Of a stretch of 55,191 nt of DNA, positions 17,530-25,160 are shown in pieces (position 1 is the first letter of the stretch; each line of letters begins with the position of its first letter). The notes under the pieces are model-generated. The model did not search any database and had not been told where the DNA came from. It was given only the letters and a program-made list of their open reading frames with translations. A program made the position numbers and the translations under genes. The stretch is from Candidatus Poribacteria bacterium (GTDB lineage: Bacteria; Poribacteria; WGA-4E; WGA-3G): positions 1-55,191 of the forward strand of contig VXPE01000137.1 in assembly GCA_009839745.1 (NCBI GenBank), given 5' to 3'.

Positions 17530-19455
17530 TTGAAGAGTGAATTAACCTCAGAACCTCACAGATTCAGAGAACCCTCCAAATATGGAGCATCATGGCGAGC
17601 AATTCTACTCGGTACAGTCCTTATTATTCCCAACATGTACTGGATTCTGGACTCTGCCGGTCAAGGGTATCCAACCACGATCTCCCTCTACTTTAACGTC
17701 ATTTTTTGCATCTTTGTTATCATAGGTGTTAACCTCTTCTTAGTCCGGATAGCACCAAGGATCGCAATGCAACAAGGCGAATTGCTAACAATTTACGTCA
17801 TGTTAGCGATTGCTTCCTCGCTTGCAGGACACGACGTGCTTCGCGTTTTGATTCCGATGATTCCGTACGCATTCTGGTATGCAACACCAGAGAATGACTG
17901 GGTAGACCTGTTTCATCGGTATATCCCGGACTGGATGGCTGTCAAGGAAAAATCTTTCTTAACGGAGTATTATCGCGGCGAAACAACCCTTTACCAATGG
18001 GAAACTGTCCAAGGGTGGCTGACAACAACTTTTGTCTGGGGCGGCTTCCTCTGTGCAATGGTCTTCCTGATGGTGTGTATTAACAGTCTCGTTCGGAAAC
18101 AGTGGACAGAGCACGAAAAACTGAGTTACCCCATCATCCAATTGCCGCTTGAATTGACAAGTGGCGGTAGAACGAACTTGCTGACCAATAAGATGATGTG
18201 GCTCGGTTTCGGTATCGCCGGTGCAATTGACATCCTCAACGGACTCCACTATCTCTATCCGACTGTGCCGAGTTTGGGCGGCAGACTCTACGATTTACGT
18301 CCGTTCTTTACACAGAAACCGTGGAGTGCCGTCGGATGGAGTCCGATAGCCGTGTTTCCGTTCGCGGTGGGCATCGCTTTCTTTATTCCGCTGGATCTGT
18401 CGTTTTCCTGCTGGTTTTTCTACCTCTTCTGGAAAGTAGAGCGGGTTTTCGGTGATGCCTTGGGAGTCCGCGGTATGCCGAATTTCCCTTTCACCGATGA
18501 ACAGTCTTTCGGGGCATATCTCGGCTTGTTCGTTATCGCAGTTGTGGCGACGCGAAAACACCTCGCACAAGTCGGGCGAAAGTTATTTAAAAACGATCCG
18601 CGTGTTGATGACGCAGCCGAACCGATGCCCTATCGTTTGACACTGTTAGGTCTCATCGCGAGTCTTGTCTTTATCGTCGGTTTCTGTAAAACCGCGGGAA
18701 TGTCTATCTGGGTGGTTCTCGTGTTTTTCGGCATCTATTATGCGATCTCTACAGCGGTGACCCGAATGCGTGCCGAACTCGGATCGCCTGTCCACGATTT
18801 ACACTTCATTGGACCTGATGAGATGATGCCTCGCATTTTCGGGACGCGCCTCCTCGGACCACACAACTTAACCATAATGGCGTATCTCTTCTTCTTCAAC
18901 CGTGCCTATCGTGGGCATCCGATGCCACACATCTTGGAGGGATTTAAATTAGCGGAACGCACCGGAATTTCCAACCGACGGTTGCTCATTGCAATGTGTA
19001 TTGCGATTGTTGTCGGGACATTTGCCTCATTTTGGGCGTTCTATCATATCTCTTATGTTGAAGGTGCCCGAGACTGGTTCGCCGGAAGACCTTTCAATCG
19101 ACTCCAAAGTTGGCTAACCTCGCCGAGAGCACCAGATGTACCCGCAATCGTCGCGATGTGTATCGGCTTCTTCATCACCGGTTTCCTCATGGTCATGCGG
19201 ATGCGGCTTTTCTGGTGGCCCTTTCATCCCGCTGGCTTCGCTATCTCCAGTAGTTGGTCAATGAACGTGTTTTGGTTTTCGATTTTTGTGAGCTCCGTCC
19301 TCAAATGGATTATTCTTCGACACGGGGGTGTGAGTGCACACCAAAAATTGATTCCGCTCTTCCTCGGACTAATTTTAGGCGAATTCATCATCGGCAGTAT
19401 ATGGAGCCTCATCGGAATTACAACAAATCAACCCATGTACCGGTTCCTATTTTAG
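17530..19455 (+). CDS. Large multi-pass membrane protein, DUF6785/DUF6784 type
   Basis: The 641-residue protein has about 14 hydrophobic segments. Features seen: GQGYPTTISLYFNVIFCIFV, the loop EHEKLSYPIIQLPLEL, and MRAELGSPVHDLHFIGPDEM. These match a family of uncharacterised membrane proteins common in Planctomycetes, Armatimonadetes and Poribacteria, often near sugar-modifying genes; some relate to oligopeptide transporters. It starts with TTG 17530, since the next in-frame ATG (in NMYW) lies inside the first helix. The ribosome site is weak. No function can be assigned; transport is plausible. Confidence 0.7.
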   Translation: MKSELTSEPHRFREPSKYGASWRAILLGTVLIIPNMYWILDSAGQGYPTTISLYFNVIFCIFVIIGVNLFLVRIAPRIAMQQGELLTIYVMLAIASSLAGHDVLRVLIPMIPYAFWYATPENDWVDLFHRYIPDWMAVKEKSFLTEYYRGETTLYQWETVQGWLTTTFVWGGFLCAMVFLMVCINSLVRKQWTEHEKLSYPIIQLPLELTSGGRTNLLTNKMMWLGFGIAGAIDILNGLHYLYPTVPSLGGRLYDLRPFFTQKPWSAVGWSPIAVFPFAVGIAFFIPLDLSFSCWFFYLFWKVERVFGDALGVRGMPNFPFTDEQSFGAYLGLFVIAVVATRKHLAQVGRKLFKNDPRVDDAAEPMPYRLTLLGLIASLVFIVGFCKTAGMSIWVVLVFFGIYYAISTAVTRMRAELGSPVHDLHFIGPDEMMPRIFGTRLLGPHNLTIMAYLFFFNRAYRGHPMPHILEGFKLAERTGISNRRLLIAMCIAIVVGTFASFWAFYHISYVEGARDWFAGRPFNRLQSWLTSPRAPDVPAIVAMCIGFFITGFLMVMRMRLFWWPFHPAGFAISSSWSMNVFWFSIFVSSVLKWIILRHGGVSAHQKLIPLFLGLILGEFIIGSIWSLIGITTNQPMYRFLF

Positions 19456-19489
19456 AACTCGTCTCTTTCTGGTTATTAACGTCACTTTC

Positions 19490-19727
19490 GGAAACACCTG
19501 GCACGTTTTTTTCCTTAAGATCCAGACAGGGCTATTTATGGTAAATCCTAAAAATATATGGACAGTTTCGTAGGGGTTGGGTCCGCCAACCCGAAACGCA
19601 TCCCCTATCACGGTAGGCGAGGTTTCTAACCAGAGTTCCCACCCGTTACTCGGAAGGGACACCGATTCTGAATGTCTAATTAATTCTAAGGTCTACCATA
19701 AATGACCCTAAGATCCAGAAGACCAAT
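19490..19727. repeat. Composite of several dispersed repeats between the membrane protein and trpD
   Basis: This stretch holds several modules. The direct repeat AAGATCCAGA is at 19517 and 19710. TATGGTAAATCCTA (19537-19550) recurs exactly at 31096-31109. A GTAGGGG hairpin has GGGTTGG (19574-19580) pairing with CCAACCC (19586-19592). GAGTTCCCACCCGTTACT with CGGAAGGG (19633-19658) matches 24 of 26 bases with the insert inside trpC at 21042-21067. No coding potential is evident. Confidence 0.6.
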
Positions 19728-19728
19728 C

Positions 19729-19757
19729 TTGAAAAATATACCTGTGTCTGCTATAAT
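19729..19757 (+). promoter_or_regulatory. Promoter of trpDC
   Basis: TTGAAA (19729-19734), 17 bases, TATAAT (19752-19757). The leader is only about 25 bases, so there is no room for a trp attenuator or T-box. Confidence 0.7.
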
Positions 19758-19789
19758 TGCGAATAGAATATTCTCAGGAGGAAAATTGC

Positions 19790-20833
19790 GTGATTCGTGA
19801 AGCGATTCAGAAGGTTATAGCAGGGAACGCTCTAACCGAAGCAGAAATGATGGAGACCATGAACGAGATCATGGAAGGTAAGACGACAGATGCCCAGATT
19901 GCTTGTTTTCTTACCGCACTGCGGCTTAAAGGCGAGACAGTAGAGGAAATGACGGGGGCAACGCGTGCCATGCGTGCTAAGTCTACCCCTGTTCCCACAC
20001 TTCATACACCTGACTGGCAAGCGACACCCAAAGTCCCACGACTTGTCGATACGTGTAGCACAGGAGGGACAGGGTTGAACCATTTCAACATCTCGACAAC
20101 TTCCGCCATTGTTACCGCCGGAGCAGGCGTCCCGGTCGCAAAGCACGGTAATCGCGGCGTGACGCGGCAGAGCGGGAGTGCGAACGTGCTGATGGCGTTA
20201 GGCGTGAACATCGAAATCGGTCCCGAACACGTCGGACGGTGCGTTGATGAGGTCGGCATCGGTTTTCTATTCGCACCAACACTCCACGGCGCCATGAAAT
20301 ACGCCATCGGACCCCGACGAGAAATTGGGATTCGAACGATTTTCAATGCCATAGCTCCACTAACCAATCCAGCAGGACCCCAGGCACAAGTCATCGGTGT
20401 CTATGCACCGGAACTGACTGAGGCGCATGCGAATGCCTTGAATAACCTCGGATGCCAGCACGCATTCATCGTGCGTGGGGATGACGGTTTGGACGACATC
20501 ACAACCACAACAACCACACGCGTTTCTGAACTCCGAAACGGCACTGTTGAAACCTATACCCTCGATCCCACGACATTCGGAATTCCGAGAGCCGAACCTG
20601 AAGCACTTCTCGGGGGCGCGCCAGAGGAGAACGCCGAAATCGTAATCAATCTCCTGAACGGTGAAAAGGGACCCAAACGCGATATTGTTGTGCTGAACGC
20701 TGGCACAGCGATTACTGCAAGCGGGAAGGTGGATAGTCTTGATGTGGGTATTCAACTTGCCTCAGAATCCATTGATTCGGGTGCAGCACTCGCGAAATTA
20801 GAAGGACTGAAAGCCGTCTCAAACAATCTTTAA
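19790..20833 (+). CDS. trpD: Anthranilate phosphoribosyltransferase
   Basis: TrpD joins anthranilate to PRPP in tryptophan synthesis. The 347-residue product has the N-terminal helical domain and the PRPP/glycine-rich motif DTCSTGGTGLNHFNISTTSA. Further motifs are AGVPVAKHGNRGVTRQSGSA, FLFAPTLHGAMKYAIGPRRE and RTIFNAIAPLTNPAGPQAQV. The usual STGGD is STGGT here. The start is GTG 19790, with AGGAGG eight bases before it; the frame extends further back through the promoter. trpC follows after 72 bp. Other trp genes are not in the window. Confidence 0.95.
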   Translation: MIREAIQKVIAGNALTEAEMMETMNEIMEGKTTDAQIACFLTALRLKGETVEEMTGATRAMRAKSTPVPTLHTPDWQATPKVPRLVDTCSTGGTGLNHFNISTTSAIVTAGAGVPVAKHGNRGVTRQSGSANVLMALGVNIEIGPEHVGRCVDEVGIGFLFAPTLHGAMKYAIGPRREIGIRTIFNAIAPLTNPAGPQAQVIGVYAPELTEAHANALNNLGCQHAFIVRGDDGLDDITTTTTTRVSELRNGTVETYTLDPTTFGIPRAEPEALLGGAPEENAEIVINLLNGEKGPKRDIVVLNAGTAITASGKVDSLDVGIQLASESIDSGAALAKLEGLKAVSNNL

Positions 20834-20905
20834 TTATTCGCAAGGCTTAACACTCCCGCGTCAAATCCTCATGCTTTAGTTTGTGGGATAGGGAAAATTA
20901 AAAAA

Positions 20906-21730
20906 TTGATATTAGACACTATCATTGCCCATAAGCAGAAGGAACTCGCAGTCGAACAGGCGCAGGTACCATTTACGAGGTTGGAAAAGGAGGTCGATCA
21001 CCTTCCACCGACACGGGATTTTGGCGCAGCTTGCAACGCCGGAGTCCCCACCCGTTACTGGGAAGGGGCTAAACTTGCTGTCAAAGACAGTGGAACCGTC
21101 AAACTTATCGCCGAGGTGAAGAAAAAATCACCCAGCAAAGGCATCATCCGCGAGGATTTCGATCCGGTATCAATCGCCAAAACCTACGTCGAAAACGGTG
21201 CTGCTGCGATTTCTGTGTTAACAGACAAACATTTTTTCGCAGGCGAACTCGACTATCTGCGCGCAATTCGCGACACTGTTGATGTGCCGCTCCTCCGAAA
21301 AGATTTCACAATTGACCCGTATCACATCTACCAAGCCCGCGTCGCCGGAGCCGATGCCATTTTACTGATTGTCGCAGCGTTGACAGCAGCAGAGTTGCGG
21401 ACGTTCATGGATATTGCAGCCTCGTTATCGCTGGCGTGTTTGGTGGAGGTGCACACACAAGAGGAATTGGCTATTGCGTTAGACGTGGATGCCCAGATAA
21501 TCGGTATCAACAACCGCGATTTACGCACATTTCACACCGACATTGCCACAACGTTCCGTTTACGCGAAGCCATCCCAGCGGATAAGGTCGTGGTGAGTGA
21601 AAGTGGTATCTATTCACGTGAAGATGTGATGCGGTTACAAGAAGCCGGTGTGCAGGCAATGCTTGTCGGTGAGTCATTGATGCGGAGCCTCGACATTGGC
21701 GAACAGGTCCGGCATCTTTTGGACTATTAA
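20906..21730 (+). CDS. trpC: Indole-3-glycerol phosphate synthase carrying an in-frame inserted peptide
   Basis: TrpC closes the indole ring in tryptophan synthesis. The 274-residue TIM barrel has MILDTIIAHKQKEL at its start, LIAEVKKKSPSKGIIREDFD, the VLTDKHFFAGELDYL loop, LLRKDFTIDPYHIYQARVAG, IIGINNRDLRTFHTD and VVSESGIYSREDV. Between the N-terminal helix and LIAEVKKKSP there are about 20 extra residues (39-61, FGAACNAGVPTRYWEGAKLA then VKD). These derive from a dispersed repeat and explain the greater than usual length. The start is TTG, preceded by GGGAAAATTAAAAAATTG. A Met at this place fits the family exactly. Confidence 0.95.
   Translation: MILDTIIAHKQKELAVEQAQVPFTRLEKEVDHLPPTRDFGAACNAGVPTRYWEGAKLAVKDSGTVKLIAEVKKKSPSKGIIREDFDPVSIAKTYVENGAAAISVLTDKHFFAGELDYLRAIRDTVDVPLLRKDFTIDPYHIYQARVAGADAILLIVAALTAAELRTFMDIAASLSLACLVEVHTQEELAIALDVDAQIIGINNRDLRTFHTDIATTFRLREAIPADKVVVSESGIYSREDVMRLQEAGVQAMLVGESLMRSLDIGEQVRHLLDY
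21019..21082 (+). repeat. Protein-coding dispersed element inside trpC
   Basis: The ends TTTTGGCGCAGCTTGCAA and AACTTGCTGTC match the tilS element (54535-54574), with an extra middle part GAGTCCCCACCCGTTACT plus GGGAAGGG. That middle part is shared with the intergenic copy at 19633-19658 (24 of 26 bases). It is read in the same frame in trpC and tilS, as FGAAC...KLAVK and FGATC..KLAVK. Confidence 0.75.
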
Positions 21731-21806
21731 CGTAGCAGTCAGCAATCAGTTTTCAGGGGTCCCATGGATTGATGATGGCGATTCTATCCAATATTGTCCA
21801 CTGGAA

Positions 21807-22244
21807 TTAAAGGGAGGTGACGGTAATGCCGTGTCGTTTCAGGAGGGCAGTGGTTACACCATCTCCAGGCGTGAGGGTTCCAGAAAACGTGCCGTCGTAA
21901 ATATCGCCACAACCACAGGATGGACTCCTCGCTTTCAGAACCACGTGCGTCGCTTTGTTTAATTGCACAACCCGCAAAGCGTGGTGAGCACCTTTCAAAT
22001 AGGCTTCCGTTACGTCCGTCCCGTCAGCAGTCATAACCTTTGCCCTGCCATCCAAGACATCACCGCCATCACCGCCGACAATCTCTGCAGGCGGACGCGG
22101 CGTTGGCAACCCACCCGATTCTTCCGGACAGACAGGGATAAGTTCATACGTCTCCCCTTGTTTTATCGCTGTTTCATTTCGGCTGTCACCGCCATCGTAT
22201 CGGCAGCGGACGCCAAGGAGACAAGCACTAATCACGACTTTCAT
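21807..22244 (-). CDS. DUF523-family protein (TudS-like)
   Basis: The 145-residue protein starts MKVVISACLLG and continues VRCRYDGGDSRNE, then has LIPVCPEESGGLPTPRPPAE and VLKARSPSCGCGDIYDGTFS. These are the DUF523 hallmarks, with three conserved cysteines. In TudS, a family member, the cysteines hold an iron-sulfur cluster for desulfuration of thiouracil. Whether this one does so is unknown. ATG 22244 is preferred to a TTG at 22262. It overlaps the end of birA by 17 bases, implying a shared transcript. Confidence 0.85.
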   Translation of the reverse strand: MKVVISACLLGVRCRYDGGDSRNETAIKQGETYELIPVCPEESGGLPTPRPPAEIVGGDGGDVLDGRAKVMTADGTDVTEAYLKGAHHALRVVQLNKATHVVLKARSPSCGCGDIYDGTFSGTLTPGDGVTTALLKRHGITVTSL

Positions 22245-22887
22245 CTTCTCGTAAGACCTCAAACTCGTTCATAATTAAATCCGTCTTACCTGCTTTCAGC
22301 TGCAGGTAGTGCTTTTCCAAGTGGCAGAGAATATCGCATAATAGCGAGGCACGACAGATTTCAAAGTTTCGATTTTCCGAGAACGGATGCGCCATACGCA
22401 CCGAGGTTGCCGTTCCACGCAATTCAGGCGGAAAATCCTCCAAAGCGTTATTGACATTCACACCGAAACCCAAAACAAAAAAAGGGTGATCTTCCGCGTC
22501 GTATGCGAGTTCTGTGAGGACACCCGCGACCTTCTTCTGTTCGATTCGCACATCGTTGGGTACCTTAATCCGAGCGTCAAGCCTATATGTTGTGCGAATT
22601 ACCGCTGCTATTGCCATCGCACCGATGAGATTCGGGAGTGTAACCTGATCGCGAAGAAGCCGATGTTTAAGGACGACGGACACGAGGAGACCCTTTCCCG
22701 ATGGTGCTTCCCAGTGCCTACCGTATCTGCCGCGACCAGCGGTTTGGTGTTCTGCAATGATGAGCGTGCCTTCTGCGGCACCGGTCTTGCCCCGAGCAAG
22801 AGCGATGTCGTTGGTAGAAGTGACCTGTGAATAATGCTCAATCTGGCAACCGATAAGCGAAGTCTGAGTCGGCATCCAAAAAGTCAT
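22228..22887 (-). CDS. birA: Biotin--[acetyl-CoA-carboxylase] ligase, short form
   Basis: BirA attaches biotin to carboxylase carrier proteins. The 219-residue product has only the catalytic domain. It shows STNDIALARG, the biotinyl-AMP loop AGRGRYGRHWEAPSGKGLLV, KVPNDVRIEQKKVAGVLTEL (the common KWPND is KVPND) and VLGFGVNVNN. It lacks the N-terminal DNA-binding helix-turn-helix and seems short at the C-terminal domain, so it is unlikely to repress transcription. The start is ATG 22887; an in-frame ATG at 22875 is also possible. Confidence 0.9.
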   Translation of the reverse strand: MTFWMPTQTSLIGCQIEHYSQVTSTNDIALARGKTGAAEGTLIIAEHQTAGRGRYGRHWEAPSGKGLLVSVVLKHRLLRDQVTLPNLIGAMAIAAVIRTTYRLDARIKVPNDVRIEQKKVAGVLTELAYDAEDHPFFVLGFGVNVNNALEDFPPELRGTATSVRMAHPFSENRNFEICRASLLCDILCHLEKHYLQLKAGKTDLIMNEFEVLREDESRD

Positions 22888-22971
22888 AAGAATTATAAAT
22901 TCTGGTCCATTTGCAATTTGCTTTCCGGCTATTCCCCAACAAGCATATTAGCCAGTAGGACAATCACGTTG

Positions 22972-23901
22972 TTATCTCTGATCCAAGAGAGCGTCTATTC
23001 CTGACAATATCTTTTCCAAGGCATCGATAGGGTAAGGTTCACTCTCTCGATCTGTCCCCCTTACCAATGCTCTTAACCTTTTGAGTTCCGCGTTTATAGA
23101 TTCTGCATCCCTTTCTTCCTGAAAAATCTTAAAAAAGTTCAACCAATGTTCTGCTCTGATTCCACATAACAATTCTCTTTTTGCTATCTCCAAATAACTA
23201 TCCATTATTCCCGTGCGTGCAAATCTCCCGAAGTTATTTCCATGATCGGATACAGGTTTATCAGAGATTTTATCGCTTTTTTGGGGATACGGAGAAACAT
23301 TTTCCGCGATCATGATTTCTACGCTCGACTTTGTTTTCCGAATACATTCCCACCAGTAATTTCGATATTCTGACGCGTACTTCGCTAGTTCCACATAGGG
23401 TGAAAATATTTTGGGATAGCCTGAGATCACATTGCTGAGAGCCCAGGGGATTACTACGATTAAGTCCTGTTTGGCACAAGCGGCAGGGGTTACTTGAAAT
23501 CGAAAACTTGGTTCTCTTTCTTTCGCTAATAAATACCAACTTTTTAGCTCAATTCCCAACAAAATCTCACTCTCATGTCTATCTGTCCCGCTTGTGTCTT
23601 TTCTCAACAGGACATCTGGAAACGTCTGGGGTTGCCTAACAAACCTATAATACATGAACTGCTCATCGGGGTCCCAAACTTCTCGCATCCGATTCAGAGT
23701 TGAAACGACTTGGTCTTCAATAGTTGCTCCGAATGCAGCATTTAAGGTGAAGATATCGGTCGCCAATATTCCTTCTATGGAGGTGTCTGACTGAAAATAG
23801 GTGGGAAGTGCAAAGAGTGCCTCACGGACACGTTCATACACTTTATATACAATCTCGTTGCTCTGTGGTGGATTTCTTTTAGGCTCGACTGAAATCGTCA
23901 T
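22972..23901 (-). CDS. Probable type II restriction endonuclease (PD-(D/E)XK)
   Basis: The roughly 309-residue protein overlaps the end of a DNA methyltransferase gene by 23 bases. It has a PD-(D/E)XK-like core: FPDVLLRKD with D96, then ILLGIELKSWYLLAKE with E118 and K120. After that come VTPAACAKQDLIVVIPWALS and a tyrosine/tryptophan-rich region. A C-terminal helical segment ends in DALEKILSGIDALL. I do not recognise the recognition specificity. ATG 23901 has AGGAG 10 bases upstream; a TTG at 23910 is almost touching that site. The methyltransferase partner strongly supports the call. Confidence 0.72.
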   Translation of the reverse strand: MTISVEPKRNPPQSNEIVYKVYERVREALFALPTYFQSDTSIEGILATDIFTLNAAFGATIEDQVVSTLNRMREVWDPDEQFMYYRFVRQPQTFPDVLLRKDTSGTDRHESEILLGIELKSWYLLAKEREPSFRFQVTPAACAKQDLIVVIPWALSNVISGYPKIFSPYVELAKYASEYRNYWWECIRKTKSSVEIMIAENVSPYPQKSDKISDKPVSDHGNNFGRFARTGIMDSYLEIAKRELLCGIRAEHWLNFFKIFQEERDAESINAELKRLRALVRGTDRESEPYPIDALEKILSGIDALLDQR

Positions 23902-24895
23902 AGCATACAAACTCCTGTTGGATGTCGTAATTTAAGAGTCTCTCAACGGCGATTTTAAAATAGTCGGGATGGATTTCGGCTGCGTAACACTTTCGTTTCA
24001 GTTGATGGGAAGCGATCGCCGCCGAACAGAGACCTCCGAAGGGTTCCCATACGACATCCGCTACGTCACTACTCGATCGGATACATAAATTCATAAGTTT
24101 CAGCGGTTTTTGGTTGTTATGTAAACTCTTGGACCGCTTTTTTAATCGCTCCGTTCCGCGAACAGCAGGTTCCTGCCAGACGTTTGTGATGCCATTCTCA
24201 AAGTAAAACTTGGCTCTCATGTTTGCCCATTCTTTGCCTGTAATGGGGACTATACTATTCACAGAGAAATAAGGTTTTCCACTCTCATTTCCGTGTCTGT
24301 TTGCGTACTCAGCAATCTTTTCAAACGCTTCAGGTGGAGGGTAGTACCAGAGGTGGTCTTTCGTGAAATACTTCCTCGTGGCAGCATTTTTCACACCGCA
24401 GACCTCATTGGTTTTGGAAAATGGAAGCCCTGTCCGTTCCCATTCATACCGAAGCCACCTTTGCATATCCATTTTTGTACCGTTGACGTAGAACAACGCT
24501 TTTTTTATATACTGAACACATACTTCCGTTGTTACAGGAAATTTTCTAAGGGTTTTGCCATTTGAATTACCGGCGATGTGTGCTATTCCTTTATTCCAGA
24601 CGTGACAACTTCGGTATTCCCAACCATGCTGGACTAACAGGGGATGCACGTTTGCCCACCCAAGCTCTGTGTTCCAAAACCAAAGCGTTGTCGTAGGAGT
24701 TGCGCATTCCGACCACTTAATTATATGAGGTTCATAAGATTCGGCTAATTCCTCTGGCGTGGGTGGGTCACCCGGATAACTCCCGATACCATACGGACCA
24801 TCCGAGACAATAACGATTGGAGACTCCCATTTATCATACCACTTGAGGACATCCCCTCTGTATAAAAAGATCCCATCTCTCTTATGATATTCCAC
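23879..24895 (-). CDS. DNA methyltransferase of an apparent type II R-M system (N4/N6 beta-class)
   Basis: The 338-residue protein has the catalytic motif IV as SDGPYGIGSYPG near residue 31, preceding the SAM-binding motif I VVWEPFGGLCSAAIASH near 300. That is the beta-class order. The NNQKPLKLMNLCIR motif precedes the SAM site and is typical of amino-methyltransferases. It would methylate A or C in the sequence cut by the next gene. The start is GTG 24895, with AAGGGA upstream. Motif IV is S-D-G-P-Y where (D/S)PP(Y/F) is common. Confidence 0.82.
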   Translation of the reverse strand: MEYHKRDGIFLYRGDVLKWYDKWESPIVIVSDGPYGIGSYPGDPPTPEELAESYEPHIIKWSECATPTTTLWFWNTELGWANVHPLLVQHGWEYRSCHVWNKGIAHIAGNSNGKTLRKFPVTTEVCVQYIKKALFYVNGTKMDMQRWLRYEWERTGLPFSKTNEVCGVKNAATRKYFTKDHLWYYPPPEAFEKIAEYANRHGNESGKPYFSVNSIVPITGKEWANMRAKFYFENGITNVWQEPAVRGTERLKKRSKSLHNNQKPLKLMNLCIRSSSDVADVVWEPFGGLCSAAIASHQLKRKCYAAEIHPDYFKIAVERLLNYDIQQEFVCYDDFSRA

Positions 24896-24983
24896 GATCA
24901 GTTCCCTTTTTATGTAATCGTTTCATATTTCTAATTGTTATACCATTTCTGAATAACCGTTTCTCATTAGCGAAAACCCGCTC

Positions 24984-25008
24984 GTAGGGGCGAGGTCCCC
25001 TCGCCCGT
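24984..25008. repeat. GTAGGGGCGAGG/CCTCGCCC hairpin
   Basis: GGGCGAGG (24988-24995) pairs perfectly with CCTCGCCC (24999-25006), loop TCC. It lies upstream of the methyltransferase start and beyond the TPR stop, in a spacer (24896-25160) that otherwise shows nothing. It is one of the GTAGG-type hairpins. Confidence 0.55.
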
Positions 25009-25160
25009 CTAATCCGTCCGAATCCTCATAGCATTTCAAAATCTCTGAAATGCGAATTTATTTTTCAGATTTGGTATTACTTGTCAATATTCAACTGCTC
25101 ATGAAGGACAGACGAGCTTCTGACTGATAACCGACAACTGATAGGTGAATACTAATAACG

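Noticed and set aside
19757-19789. Upstream extension of trpD from TTG 19757
   Set aside because: It starts within the -10 box; the AGGAGG site fits GTG 19790.
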